A stretch of 64,000 nucleotides of DNA, from the NCBI GenBank assembly GCA_028023455.1, contig JAQFVV010013373.1, positions 26,001 through 90,000 on the forward strand, in the 5' to 3' direction. Positions 11,190-23,992 of the stretch are shown piece after piece. Each line of letters begins with the position of its first letter. The first letter of the stretch is position 1. Both the position numbers and the translations under genes were made by a program. Source of the stretch: Epiperipatus broadwayi. Its lineage: Eukaryota; Onychophora; Udeonychophora; Euonychophora; Peripatidae. The notes under the pieces are model-generated. The model was given only the letters and a program-made list of their open reading frames with translations. It did not search any database and was not told where the DNA came from.

Positions 11190-13000
11190 TTGTTGAAGTG
11201 TTTTAATAGTTGCCTAAAAATTATCATGGTGCAGTCAATGGGATCAGTCTCTAGATAACTGCAAATATGTCTGAAAGTGCTAAATGCTAGTCTCTGATTT
11301 CAATTTTATCTAATTTATTACAGAAGAGATGAATGATTAAAGTAAAAGTGACACCTCAAAATCCATAGTATGGAATATATGAACATAGATGTTAAGAGTG
11401 ATACTGTGTAATTGAACATATGAGAGTGTGATGTTTTTGCAATTCAGAATAATTATGAAGTAAGTTTTGAATCATTTCTCCTTTCTTATGGCATAATTGG
11501 CAACATGTATTTATGTTAGCATTAATCAATTTTTCTGGATAAAAGAAAGGTTAATCATGTGAAGAGCATTCAGATTAATTTTAATAAATTCCAAATATTT
11601 GGGTTCAAGATTTAAGATACCAATGTTTGCATTTTTGAATAATGTACATGTTTGGGAAGTTTAGATTGAGTTTTATAATAATGGCATCCTGATTTTCATT
11701 AATTTATAGGCATTTTAGTACTGATATTTTGTTTAAAGATTGTATGGGTTATAAAAGTATGAGGCATGATTGATTTGAGTATAGGAATTTCTTTATTAGT
11801 GATTGAATATTTGTGGGAGTTACATGTAGGAATTTTTGAGTGTAAGATAAAATGCCAAGGATTCTGATAATTTTATTTATTACCTTTTGAAGAAAAAAGA
11901 CAGGAATGCAATTCATAGATAACCCAGTAATTTTTGAAAGTTTTTACATAGATTTTATACTGATAGCAACTGTTTTCTTACTCCAGACCAGTTTACTGCT
12001 TAAGAAGTTGATGTTCTGGTAAACACTAAGGTGAATTTAAAAACAGAGGATGAGTAAGTAATTTTGGGAAAGATAAGCATGTTAATAAGAGAAATTTTGG
12101 CATGGATTAAGAGATGGACATGAGAAAAAAGAATTAAAATAGTTTCTATGGAAGTTAGGGGTTTGTTCTGAATACAGTTTCTTATTTCATTAAATGAAAC
12201 AGATAAATACAGATAGCTAAAAAATTATGAGAAGATGCTGTAAAAGGGGAGCTAATGGCTTTCACAAATAGAATGTTCCCGGCAGATGATTTAATTATAT
12301 TAAAACTTAAAGAATAGTTTTTAATAGATTGTTCAAGTAGAAAAATTGTTTAGAAGATATAATAATTACAAGATCATCTATGTAAGAGATATGTTTGATA
12401 AAATGAATGATGGATTTGAATAACAAGAGGGGTAATGTAAGTAATAAAATCAAAGCTCTTACAGAGAATCGTTGAGGTATTAAACATAAGGAGTAAAACT
12501 AGGTATGTTTTACAATTTGGAGTTATATGAATTTTACTATTAATGAGGAAGATTTTTCTATTAATGAGGAAGTTAGTAAGGATATATAGAATCAATGTAG
12601 ACATGTTGTGTTGTTTGAGTAATTCCAACAATATAGATATTAGAGTTGAGTCAAAATCTAATGACATGTCCAGCTGTAATGCAACAAGATCAGCCTTCTT
12701 AGATTTCTTAACTTAATCAAAGAACTTCAGCAGTCATGGAAACTTTTTTTAACAAATTGGTAAACAGAAAATGTGGTGAGCAGAATAGTCTGAATTTTTG
12801 TCCTTGGTTAGACTTTCAATACTATTAAATAGTAATGGTGATTGAGTATAAATCATTGAGGGTGGATGATGTAATATCTTTTAAAATGGCACCAATGAGA
12901 TTACTGAACAATTTTGTCAATTTGGGTGGAAAGTTAATTAGAAGATTGTAAATGATGTGGATGATAAAATACCAAAGGTGGGTGAGAATAAACTTGGGGT
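11190..13000 (-). pseudogene. Decayed LINE with YIDD reverse transcriptase
   Basis: On the minus strand a reverse transcriptase can be followed across frames. Around 12640-12690 is a motif A-like LVALQLDMSLDFDST. The next 80 residues contain an LYILTNFLINRKIFLI stretch like the fingers/palm region of LINE RTs, then YIDD (12373-12384) preceded by HIS and followed by LVII, in a frame different from the preceding 97-codon open stretch. Further downstream near 11440-11515 is CQLCHKKGEMIQNLLHNY, a degenerate C-terminal zinc motif with expected H and C replaced by N and Y. Numerous stops and frameshifts make it inactive. The clade is not assigned. Opposite-strand open frames here are shadows. Confidence 0.7.
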
Positions 13001-14335
13001 TGAATGTGAACCTAGATGAGTACTATCTGAAAGTATTTAATTTGAGTACAATTTGAAATTTATAAATTTCCTGATTGCCATCACTATGACCAAAGAAATA
13101 AGTGGGTATATTAGATATTTCAAGAGAGAAAAAATGTGTAGCAACATATTTTCTCCTGTGATAAATTGGGAATTTTTAATAATGGAGGAGGGAGTGAACT
13201 TGTTGGTTCTAAAGCTAAAAGCCCAACATATATATCCTTTGGACCAATTGTGAAGTTGGGATAAAAATATTTTTGCTTTTGCTTAGTGGAAATATAGTCA
13301 ACTAATATTTTTTGAAATATTTTTATATTATTGTTTCAGATGTAATATGGAAAGTGTTGTATCAGTGTCATTTGATATGCTTGTAATTGTTGGTGAATTA
13401 TATCCAGTTTTCTTAACATTGATACTAGAGATTTATTTTTGTGTGCATAAAAACGATAATGGAATTAATAATGTTGACAAAACAGAACCAAGCATTCGCT
13501 GGATTAAGTGCCATAATATTGATATCAGAGAAAACAGCTTCAGGGTAATTGATTTTAGTAGTTCTCTCACTGTGTTGCCAAAGAAAAGAACACATAAAAC
13601 TTTTAAGAATTATTTTTGAGTTCTGCATGAAGAAAAAATGTTCAGAAAAACATTCAGGAGTTATATAAAACTGAATAATAAAATTGAGGTCAGGTGAGTA
13701 AAAGAGATCAATTAGGGAGAAATGTTTTTGGGTAAAGAAGAAAATAGAAATTGAAAAGAAAAAGCATTCTGCATCCATAAGTGTGCTATTAATACAATGC
13801 AGGAATCTGGATGCAAAGTCTGCTTAAGACATGTACACAGTTACTAGAGTCCTTGCAATTACAAGCTAGTTTTTAGAATAATGGTATTTATAATATATCA
13901 GTGTGAGTAGATATGTGTATAGATATCCAGAAAATTCTCTGGATGATACAAAGATAAAGGTCACCTTTAAAATCCATTCACTTCACTTTATCATATAGAT
14001 ATGAAATTGGTTTATTAATGGCCAATGTACTTGTAGTACCTAATGGTTCAGAGCATTAATAATATGATAATTCTAAAGGCTCAAATTAGAAATTTTAATG
14101 CTTAATAGCTGTTGGAATTTGGTACTATAAAAAATTTCTTATGTATATGATTTGAATATATATATTTTAATCCAACTATTATTTTAACCTTGGAATATAT
14201 TATTCTATGATTTGTCCAATAACCTGTGCTTGTGTTTGCATAATATGAACTTTCCTTATGTTCTGATTCCTATCTATAATGTAATCCATTGAAAGCCTTT
14301 GGTAAGAGTGAAAATATATCAGTGTTTTTTTATAG
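13001..14335. other. Non-coding; possible 5' continuation of the LINE
   Basis: Open frames of 90 (plus, 13347-13619) and 117 codons (minus, 13425-13778) overlap on opposite strands. The minus frame would be collinear with the LINE at 11190-13000 and could be its upstream ORF, but I see no endonuclease or zinc-knuckle motif in it. I therefore leave it unassigned. From 13800 to 14335 nothing is recognised. Confidence 0.4.
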
Positions 14336-14560
14336 TGATTTTTTTCATTTAACTACTTCCGCTTTCTCAACGTCGTTTGCGCACTTCGGGTGGTCATTTG
14401 ATGACATGTTATTTTCTTTCTTTGCTGACGTAAAAAGTATAATCATGACGTCATAGAAAATATGGTCGTTTTTAGCTGTATATGTTAGCTTTCAAACGAT
14501 CTTTATTTCAAAAAAATCGGTTGACATTTAGATTTTTGGCGAATTTTTTAATCAACCACA
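14336..14560. repeat. CpG-richer island, probable repeat end
   Basis: Within about 125 bp there are many CpGs (for example cgtcgtttgcgcacttcggg near 14371), while neighbouring kilobases have almost none. It includes a perfect palindrome atgacgtcat (14445-14454), which has the sequence of a CRE/ATF-type site, and a second tgacgt nearby. The bases after it (ttcaaacgatcttt, then aaaaaatcggttgacattta) look like a conserved interspersed-repeat terminus. No ORF. I cannot tell a regulatory element from a young transposon fragment. Confidence 0.45.
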
Positions 14561-14639
14561 GTATTTATTTTTTTTTGTTTTTTTGGTAATTTTTGTACTT
14601 ATCATGAAACGATAAAAGACATAAAATGTTTTACGGGCT

Positions 14640-14695
14640 GGAAGTCAAATTTTCTCCAGTAAGGCCTATAACTGGGTAAGGCCTATAACAGACTA
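14640..14695 (+). repeat. Short duplicated motif gtaaggcctataac
   Basis: The 14-mer gtaaggcctataac appears twice within 35 bp (about 14660 and 14677), separated by a few bases. It is a small local duplication between the CpG-richer island and the minisatellite. Confidence 0.7.
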
Positions 14696-14774
14696 TCAAC
14701 GTAATTATTCATAAGTAAAATTTTTTTAATTTTTTTAAAAATTTTTGGAAAAAATATATTTTTTATTAATTTTA

Positions 14775-15085
14775 GTTTGTAATTAGTGTGTGCTAATTTG
14801 TAGTTATATATTTATTTATTTATGCTCATATACAATTCATATCTATCGAAAAATTGGTGTGTGTGTAATTATATATTTATGCTCGTATATGCTCTATAGA
14901 ATTCATATTTATCATAATTTTCTAAAGGTAGTTTGTAATACAGTTATTTATGCTCACATAGAATTCATATTTATCGAAAAATTAGTATGATTTAGTTTGT
15001 AATTATATATTTACTTGTATAGAATTCATATCGTAATTAACTTATTAGTATATAATTCATATCGTGATTATCTAAAGTTCTATCT
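14775..15085 (+). repeat. Degenerate minisatellite (about 70-80 bp unit)
   Basis: About four irregular copies of a unit with the order tagtttgtaattatatattta, tgctcatatag, aattcatatttatcgaaaaa can be followed. Phrases aattcatat recur near 14836, 14899, 14962, 15020 and 15054. Copies differ by indels. A 66-codon open frame here simply reflects the repeats. Confidence 0.7.
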
Positions 15086-15112
15086 AAACTAATCCTCTTA
15101 TTTTTATAAAAA

Positions 15113-15150
15113 TAATGATTTTCAAAAAGTATACTTTTTGAAAATCATTA
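15113..15150. repeat. Perfect 38-bp palindrome without spacer
   Basis: Arms 15113-15131 and 15132-15150 are exact reverse complements (taatgattttcaaaaagta and its complement). There is no loop. It immediately follows the minisatellite. Perfect 19-bp arms are uncommon by chance, even in AT-rich DNA, because the arm includes four G/C positions. Confidence 0.9.
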
Positions 15151-15379
15151 ATTATGTTTATATAATATGTTTTACAAGCAATGGGTTATAAAACTAATAA
15201 TCAAATATATACAAACTTTGTATACACAAACATATAATCCAATTCTGAAACTTCTTTATGTTTATGCTTGATCAAGCTTTGCTTTTGCTATATGTTTCAT
15301 AACATTATTTTCAAATCTATAGACTATATGCAAATAAATTATATCTATGGTACAATAAATATAAAAAGATAGCATCACT

Positions 15380-15490
15380 TCTGTATATAAAGAATATAAA
15401 CATCATTTGTGCAGTGCATAAAGAATATAAACATCACTGCTGACCACAAAGAATATAAACATCACTATTGTACACAAAAAATATAAAATG
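15380..15490 (+). repeat. Minisatellite, unit about 33 bp
   Basis: The phrase aaagaatataaacatca repeats at about 15387, 15418 and 15449, with a diverged fourth copy near 15476. Each is followed by a variable ctgctga/ttgtgca/ctattgt segment. Low copy number, imperfect. Confidence 0.8.
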
Positions 15491-15499
15491 AAGAGATGA

Positions 15500-18400
15500 A
15501 AATCATTTTATCAGTGGTATAAAAAGTAGTCTACAATTTCTAGATTTAGACAGACAAGAAGCCAATTGCTATGATAACTTCTTTTGTATCTTTTATTAGG
15601 ATGAATCTTTTTCTTTATAGACGCCTTTGACATTTAGAACATTTGGGGTTCAAGATAAAAATGAAGAAGTCATATCCGACTTTTTTTGGAGATTGTGAAG
15701 CTGTGGATTATCTCAGATAAGACATATTATACATGTTTAGAAAGATAATTTTGTAAGGAATAGAAAGAAATTATCACTGAAGATGTATTTTGAATTTTAG
15801 TTAATGTTAATTTCCAAATTATGAACAAACAATAAAATAATAATTATTTCGGATGTGAAAATTTCTTTTTTACCTTATTTTTTATATAGTTATCACTATT
15901 TATTTTATGCATATTGTTTTCCGTAATTTATCTAGTTTATAGCAATGTAATTGTTTTTGCTCTAACATAATTAAAACTGAAGTTATTATGAAAATTGTGT
16001 CTCATGCCAGTATTTTAAAAAGTTCAATATGGCGGCTTGAAAGTGTTCATGATAATCAGTCCATAGACTGTGCAAAGATTCAATAAGAACAGATTAGTTG
16101 AATTAACAGCACTAATAGGATAACTTTTAAATCTTTTTTTACCAAATTATAACTCACTAAAAAATAAAAATCTTTAATGGTGTTGTAATAATTCTATTTA
16201 GCTAGGAATAAATGCTTTCTTTAAGTTTTTTTTTTAATCTAATGCTGGAGCATATGCACTGATAAAATGAGAACTGTGATCATTGTGTAAACCATGTTAT
16301 AACATGATTCGATTTCCTTAATATACCAGCAATTCCAATAATAGAAGATAGAGTATGTGCTTTATAAATATAATTATTACAATTTTAAATTAGATTTTAT
16401 GGAAAATCTAACACCATGCATTTTTTTATCATTGATCTGTTCTTCCTAAAAAAATTGTAACTATCTATCAGTTTTATTAAACTTCTCCAGAAAATGAGTT
16501 TTATTTAAAGCCACTATATCAATCTTAGATTTTGACAGCTTCATAGCAACTATTACTGTTCTATATTCTGTTTTTCAAAAGTTTGCACCAAATAATGTTT
16601 CCATACTGTCTGTACCTATACTTAAAAACAGATTTATAATACTCACATTTAATACTCTTAAGTACTTTCTGTTTTATCATTACTATTAAGAATATACTTA
16701 TTTGAATTACTATAATGAGTAATCCACCAGGTATGACAACGAAGCCAGACTGTGAGAATCAGTCATTTTTAGATCATGTTTTCTAGGCTTCTTTTATTGG
16801 TGTAATAAACAAGAAAATATCTAAACATGTTGTTTAAATCTACAAATATTGATAGCTAAAACTTATCTCAAGCAAACAAGACAGTAGCCTAAAAAGCCAT
16901 TCTCCATCATTGCTTTCTTAATTCTTAAGAGTTTAAGCAAAAAAATTGGACTCAGAAATGTTGTGTGGGTGTTAAAAATAGTAATGTGCTTGTACAACAC
17001 AACAACTCCATTGTCACAGTTAACCATTCCATATAAGTCTTTATTCATAGATGGACATGGCTTCAAGTTCAAAAACCGTCAGTTTTTACATCACAATAGT
17101 GAATTTATGGTCATTTTAAAGCTTAAAAAATACAGTATGATGCTACTCTCTCTAGAATGATTTTACAAGTAAAAAATCAATAATATTCAAATATAAGTTT
17201 TAACAATGGAAGAAGGCAATCTTTCCTAGGCACTGATTGGTTGTTGCTCATACTGGACAAAAGAGACCACTTGTCAATAATTTTCACTGCTCCAACTTCT
17301 TTGTTTTGATTTTGAAAATGAAAATGAAAGTTTTAGAGCATTTTAAAGTATTTTTTTGACATATTATAAATTATTTAGATAAATTATGCTGAAAATAAAA
17401 TTATTTGAGAAAAATAGTTAAGATTTTAGTAAAAAATATTTACTTTTACACAATGTAAAATTGAGAAAGAAATCAATGACATCTGCAGCACTTTCTAATT
17501 TGTTACAAACTTTTTAGGTCTTCTGATATTGAATATTTTTATAATTATAAGTAGAAATTTATTTTTGAAAAAACTTTCATTCACTTTCATAATCTGACAA
17601 ATTATTAATATACTTTTTACAAACAAACTAAAATGAATATATTATTAAAATATGAATATATTTTAACTGCTGATACTGTAATTGACCAATCAAATGTTTA
17701 GAGTTTTAAATCACTCATCCAACTGGAGTTTCTACACTCAAAAGGTTAATGTAGGGGAATGACCAATGGCATAATAGGCTCATGATAACCAGTACTACAC
17801 ATAAATGATTGAAGAAGAAAAAGTGGAAACAAAGGAAACATGTTTGTATTGAAAATATTAATTAGACTTTAATGAATTAACATAACATCCTACATAGCAG
17901 ACATAGGTGCTCTTTATCTGCCACTATTTATTTGTTATTAAAAATTAATCCCCATAACTGAAGATCTTTATATTGTATGCCATCTAAGAACTTATCAATA
18001 GTTTGAGAACAGCAGAAATACTTTTTGTAACTCTATTTTGAATTGGAATTATAATTTGATTGAAGTCTATTCTTAATATGTAGATATTTAAAGTTATAAA
18101 TTTTTCTTTACAATTTAAACAATGTGTTTTTCACTCCTGTATTATTTTCTTTGCAAAAATATCAATTTTTCACTTTTCTTATATTTTATCCCCCCCCTTC
18201 CAATTTAAAATATTCAATAGTTTTATCATATTTTTACTATTATATAACAGATTTTCAAAACCCCATTTATTTTTATATTGCTTTCAATGACTTTAATTTT
18301 TTTTATACGTTTTTTATATTACCTTCAATACAATTATTGTTGATAACTATACTTGAATTATAATAAAAATAATATAACTATAGCAAATGATTTTTTCTTT

Positions 18401-19430
18401 TATCTCTTTACTACTAAAAAAGTCTATTTGAACCTTAAATAATATTTACTTCATTATGTTTATCTTTGCCTTCTTATGCAATTTTTTTTAGATATCCACT
18501 TTATTATTCATAGAAGATATAGACATTTAGAAAGCGAGTAAATTAATATTTATTATAGGCAAATTGCTGGAAAAAATTATCAGATTTAGAAATATTGGCT
18601 CCATTATTCACTTAAATAATACTTTATTAATTTATTCAATTTTTTAGTACAGTTTTATTAGCTTCATAGTCTTTAGTCCTACTTTTTAGAATTTTAGATT
18701 TTCCAGTTTTCCAAAAATCTTAGATTTTATATTCAAAAGTAAAATGTCAATATAATATTTTTGTTACTATCTGTGACATTATTAGTATTTTTAGGAAGTT
18801 CTGTTAATGGTGGTGATAATCAAAAGCAATTTTAACACCATTAATATTATTTTAAAATGAATTTTGCATTAGTAGAACTCTTTTTTAATTCAAATTATAG
18901 GCTTACTTGAAAATATGTATACTTTTAAAATTATTATTGGAAAAATTAGATATTTTAAACATTTGTTGATGTCCAAAATAAAATTTCAAAATGAACACTA
19001 GATTTTATTTGTCACATGTTTTTTTTCTTTTGCTTACATTTTCAGAAGTCAGTGTTTTCAGAAACGATCATTTGATGATATTATTTATTTCTACTAATAT
19101 GAAAATTATTAAAATCTTTAAAATTCTTTTTTTTGTCTGTGCTTTCTCTGTATTTTTTTTAAGTATAACGTTTCAGTCCACTGATTTATTTCTATACTTT
19201 ACAATTTTGTGACATATTTAATACATTTATGTAACAATATTTGTAATTATTAAATGCCTTGAAGTTCAAAATTCTATTCTCAGCAAAATGAATAAAATGA
19301 CATCTCTCTATTTTTCCTCTCAATGCATTCAATTGGAAATTACTTCATTATTTATTTGAAAAAAATATTCAAAAACTAAGTTCTTAAGTACACTTTCCAT
19401 TATTTTGGATAAAAATTTAAATATGTATAT
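15500..19430. other. AT-rich non-coding stretch
   Basis: No gene or mobile element recognised over nearly 4 kb. There are several overlapping short open frames on both strands (for example 16863-17160) with no family resemblance and low-complexity composition. T-rich sequence dominates 18100-19200. Confidence 0.5.
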
Positions 19431-19434
19431 ATAT

Positions 19435-19650
19435 ATTGCTAGGAAAGATTATAACAGATGGACAGTTCAATTGTTAAATACGATTCCACAAAGATTGTAA
19501 CAGATCTAGAAAGAGACAACGTGAGATGGAAGGATGAAATAAGGAAGTTTGCTGGTGTGATGTGAAGAAGAGACGCTCGAAATCAGAAACTGAATTAAAC
19601 TTAAAAAGATCTTGCAGTGGATTAATATTGGATGAAAAGATTGATAATGA
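19435..19650 (+). pseudogene. RTE-type retrotransposon fragment (RT C-terminus)
   Basis: The plus strand reads IARKDYNRWTVQLLN (compare IARRDDNRWTIEILN at 51 kb), then after a frameshift VRWKDEIRKFAGVM, a stop, RRDARNQK and finally a DLAVD/W segment. This is collinear with the last 70 residues of the 51 kb RTE copy. It is a very short, 5'-truncated, inactivated insertion. No (TGA)n tail is preserved beyond a single ttgataatga. Confidence 0.8.
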
Positions 19651-20635
19651 CATTTTACTTTAATTTTTATTAGCGCACTCTAAGTCTCTAATATATATCA
19701 CAACTTTCTGCCACTATAGTCATTTTAGAATATCACTTCTTATTTTAACTAGTGAGATAAATTACATGCAGTAAGCCCAATAAATACATTATTTTAAGTT
19801 TATTTTTAAAATAATATTTAAAAATGCAATTAATAATTCGAGTTTTTAGTAAAACAAATTAAAAAATAATATATAAAGTTAATGAAGTTACCCAAATAAT
19901 TTACCGTACTACAAACTATTAGAAATAATTAAATGAAAATGATCAAGAATAATTAAAATCGATTTTTGTTAAAAAATTATAGTTGATAAACAGAAAATAA
20001 CTACTGATAAACAGAATATAACTGCGTTTTTATCATCTTGTAAGCGTGATATCTGTTTTTATGATTCTCTCTTTTAATTAAGTGTACAGTTTTATCGGTC
20101 ATTTTAAATTGCAATTTACAATTTAAGCCCATCATACTATAATCCAATTTATTTTCTCATTATTGCGCGTTAACGATAATTTGATTTGAAATTGTCCAAA
20201 AATGCATGCATGTATATTTACACACACACACACACATTTATCTTAATCGTTTAAAGTTATTTCTTTTTTTATATATAAATTTTATTTGTTAAGGTTGTGT
20301 TATATATATATATAATGGTTATAACTGTAGTAATAATATTTTTTTAATTGTATATTCTTTAAAAAAATTAAACGTTTTCATATGCTACCCTATAAAATAT
20401 TATTCAGTATTTACTTATATATCAACAGAAGAAGTGTTATTACTACAGGTGGAAAATATGAGGCATTTGAAATGAAAACCGAGGTTAAACAATGATGTAT
20501 GACTTCCAACATTTTTTAAAATTTTTATAACAATGATCTTTGGAAAGGAGTCTTAAACAGGAATCAAGATACAATATAAGTTTTATAGTGGAATTTTTTA
20601 ATTTGAATCAATTAAAAGTGAAACAACTTCTTTTT
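19651..20635. other. AT-rich non-coding stretch
   Basis: No gene seen. Includes a (CA)n run at about 20220-20236 and a short (TA)n near 20302-20312. No recognisable element until the LINE fragment at 20640. Confidence 0.5.
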
Positions 20636-20639
20636 ATTG

Positions 20640-21120
20640 GTTTCTAGATTTACAGTAAGCTGATGATTGTGCTTATAGCTACTTTAATAAAGATTTACAG
20701 GATGGTCTTAATGCATTTGAATGCAACATGTAAGGACTTTGCTTTGTTAATTAATGTTTCAAAACATTCTAGTTCAATCAGTGATAACAAAAAATGCTCA
20801 ACAAATATTAACTTGAATGGTTATAAACTTGAGAATGGAAATCAGTTTATAAATATCTTGATAACTTTATAAGTAGAAAAGTGGGCTTAGATGTTGAAAT
20901 ATGACAAAGGTTCCAATACACTTCTGCTCTTTTATGAAATTTAAAAAAAATAGTTTTTCATCACAAAGAGATAACTAATTCACCTAAAATGCTGTATATA
21001 ACACTGTTATTTTGCTGCATTTATTGTTTGGAAGGGAAACTTGGATACATCATTAAAAAAGGTTTATAACTTTATCTTTCTTATTGCATTGCCAAATCCA
21101 GATAATATTAATATGGTTTA
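20640..21120 (+). pseudogene. LINE reverse transcriptase fragment
   Basis: An A-D-D triplet followed by CA (20659-20673) is the remains of an F/YADD catalytic motif. After a frameshift come FALLINVSK (the FGLxINxxKT block), NINLNGYKLENGNQFINI (the I.G..LE.V..F.YLG block) and, in another frame near 21022, LLFGRETWIHH (the YGxETW block). The order and spacing are those of RTE-like non-LTR reverse transcriptases (thumb and C-terminal region). It is distinct in sequence from the 51 kb RTE copy, so it is another lineage or a much older copy. It is truncated at both ends and sits directly upstream of a PLE fragment in the same orientation. Confidence 0.7.
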
Positions 21121-21344
21121 TATTCTTTATTACTTGTAAATATTTAGTGAATTAAATGTGATGGTGTTTAAAGCTTCATGCTATCATTTCAAAATGCGTA
21201 AGACTGGCTTATTTATATATAAATTTAAGTAGAGAGGAAGGTGGGAACCAACTTTTTTTCAAAGACCTTGGGTTTTGACTTGAGAGTTTCCTGGCTGTCA
21301 TATACACATTTTTAAGGCACTTCTGTCAAAGGTTTCAGCCTTTC

Positions 21345-22220
21345 AGGTTCTTAATGCTTCATATAATAAAATGAATAAAAATATTAGATTTACTGTGGAA
21401 AAAGAGGAGAATAATATACTGATATATTTAGATATAAAATTGATTAAGTCAAATGAAGAATGGAAATATAGGATTGAAACAACAATTTATAAGGAAGGTA
21501 ATATAGATAATAAAATAATTAATTGGCACTCAAATACAAATATAAAATAAATACAATACATTTTAAGATTCATAGAGCAGTAAATTATTATTCAAGTAAA
21601 GATTATATTAAACAAATAAATTTAATAAAAGAAGAATTTATATATAATGATTATCCAAATAAATTTATAAATGATAATGTTAGGTTAATAGAAAATAAAA
21701 TAAATTATACAACTAATAATAAAGAAAAAAAGTAGTAGTAATAATAATATGTATAAAATTAATTATACAGGTATAAAGACAGAAAATGACAATGTACTTA
21801 AAAATTTAAATAAAGTTGTAGGTAAAATTAATAAAAAAATTTAATATAATAAATGTTAGGATAGTTAATAAAAGTGGAAAAAATATGATTAATATTTTTA
21901 AAAAAATAAGTGTATTAGTAATTATAATAAAAATTCTGATAATAAAATAAATAGAATATATGAAATTAATTGTAAAAAGTGTCAAATTAATAATACAAAA
22001 GTAAATTATATAGGAGAAACAAAAGCAAATCAATATACAGAAGACTATTATAACATAAATATGACAAACCTTTATTGTTATATTTACATACAATAGAAAC
22101 AGGGCATAAGTTTGGTAAGGATTGTATAAAAATGATACAATTGACAAATAATAAAAGGAATAGAAAAATATAAGAAGCTATTTATATTAAAAAAACATTA
22201 AGTCAGTATTAATTAAAGAT
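21345..22220 (+). pseudogene. Penelope-like element, C-terminal half
   Basis: The plus strand encodes the PLE thumb block: IRFTVEKEENN, then a YLDI version of FLDI, then NWHSNTNIK and, after a frameshift, KINTIHFKIHRAVNYYSSK and LIKEEFIYNDYPNKFI. After a poorly conserved linker with stops comes the GIY-YIG endonuclease: NRIYEINCKKC, VNYIGET and later TGHKFGKDCIKM and RNRKI.EAIYIKK. PLEs encode an RT related to telomerase RT fused to a GIY-YIG nuclease. Here the RT catalytic region with YxDD is missing upstream, so the copy is 5' truncated. Several frameshifts and stops make it inactive. It is a different subfamily from the 55-62 kb copies (YIGET here versus YYGE there). Confidence 0.85.
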
Positions 22221-22688
22221 GTAAGCCTGAAAAAAATTTTGACATAAAAAATATTAATAGGGATTAAAAATAAGAATAGATGTAGTTATATAATAGAAAG
22301 AGGGAGCTACTAAATATAATTGTAAAATTTAAAAGTTTTAATAGTTAGCAGTTAAGATTTGAAAATGTAAGTAAAAGGTAAGTATAAAATATGTTAAAAA
22401 ATAATATTATAAGTTAAAGATAATTATACATATTGAATGTTAGTATAATGAAAAATAATAATGTAAAATATAAAAATATGAATATATAATGTTAGAGATA
22501 AAATTAAAAAAATGAAAAATAAATGAAAATAAAATATATAGAAATTATAATAAGGGAGTATTGATTGACAAATATAAAATATAGAAAAGGTTAAAATGTA
22601 TAATATATATAAAGATAATAATTATATAAAGAGGTATATAAAGATAGATGGAGGCATATAAATAATGATTATAAGATACAATATATAC
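22221..22688. other. A-rich spacer after PLE fragment
   Basis: Extremely A/T-rich with no recognisable feature. It separates the end of the PLE GIY-YIG remnant from the start of the 1.3 kb duplicated segment, and may be PLE 3' untranslated sequence. Confidence 0.4.
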
Positions 22689-23992
22689 TGTAAGGGATGA
22701 AAAAATCCACCCTTTCTTTTGAAGTGCTAATATAGTTTTAAAAAACTCTTTGATTTGATTTTTACATAAGGATTTGTTTATAGGTTGTTATTTGTTGTTA
22801 TTGTTATCTGTTTCATTTTTGTTTATTTATTATTATGTGCTTTGTTTTGTGATGGTGTGATTTTGATAGCAATGGATATATATATAAATTCACGAGTGTA
22901 TATGTATATAAATAATTATCAAGGGTAGCATTTAAATTGTTAGTTATAATTAGATTGTATTTTATTTTTGGAAATTATTTAAGATACAATGTTATTATTT
23001 TAGATGTTTATTTATATATTTATTTTGTAGATTGCAAAAATAAAGTTTTCAATGTAATATTTTTTTTTATTGATATTATTTTTGTTTTGGTGTTTAAAAA
23101 ATATGTTTAAAATCAACAATTGCCCTGTTAAAGATTTTAGGTCAGCATGAAAATAAAATGAAAATGATTTAAAACAATAGAAAGAAATCACTATAAAAAC
23201 AATATAAAGAAAAAATGTCATTATTATTATTATTATTAAAAACATTGAAAGGAATAAGTAAAAGCTGTACTTTGTATACTTACAATTTTTTTTCTTCTGG
23301 CATAATCATATGTTATTGAAATGAAATTCATCATCATAATGGCAGGTTAGAGCTCAATTACTTCTCAAGGCATTTTGTCTCACTTGCTTATTTTATTCCT
23401 ATATTACAACTTAGGAAAACATACTGTAATCACTAGACAAGTGTCTGATATCTGATGAAAAGAAAAAAATAGCTATGTTTTTACCTTTTAAGTTTCTGTT
23501 AATAATTCTAACCTGAATATTAAATCAATTTATTTCTTCAGCTAATTAGTCAATCTGAATAATATAAAGAATATGCCAGGAATAAATAACTTCATCAGAA
23601 GATCTATAATTCATGTGTTATTAATATGTATACATGTTTAAAGTTATTTCATATACTACGGAATGGAGCTGAGATCAAATATTTTTAAAATAAACAAGAG
23701 ACTGGAAATATTGGAAGAGCAGTTATGGCAGTAATTAAAATTGGTCAATATATATTTGTTTATTTGTTGATTTTTATTTTTTTTAATATTGTTTTCTTAA
23801 TCATAAAACTTATTTCAAAAATAAAAGTTGCAAGTGTTGTAACTTGGAAATGATTAATCATTATAAGTTAAACATATTATATTTTTTTTGTTTAATGAAA
23901 TTTAAAATTTATCTTTACAAGAGTAAATACATATGTGATGTCTAAGACCAGTTTATAATTTACTTTTTGAATAATTTGAATTAATAAATAAT
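22689..23992 (+). repeat. 1.3 kb direct duplication, copy A
   Basis: Collinear with 28485-29764 over its whole length at roughly 90% identity by eye. Both begin tgtaaggg and end near ttaataaataat. Copy A keeps about 30 bp near 23370-23400 that copy B lacks. No protein is encoded. Both copies lie 0.4-0.5 kb downstream of a PLE GIY-YIG C-terminus in the same orientation. It may therefore be PLE 3' sequence, a separate element or terminal repeats of an element spanning 22.7-29.8 kb. Confidence 0.9.

Noticed and set aside
13347-13778. Overlapping open frames of 90 (plus) and 117 codons (minus), candidates for a host exon
   Set aside because: No domain seen on either strand. They sit at the expected upstream side of a decayed LINE, so a retroelement origin is at least as likely.
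14445-14454. Genuine CRE transcription factor site
   Set aside because: A single palindromic match inside a probable repeat is not evidence of regulation. Reported only as part of the CpG-richer island.
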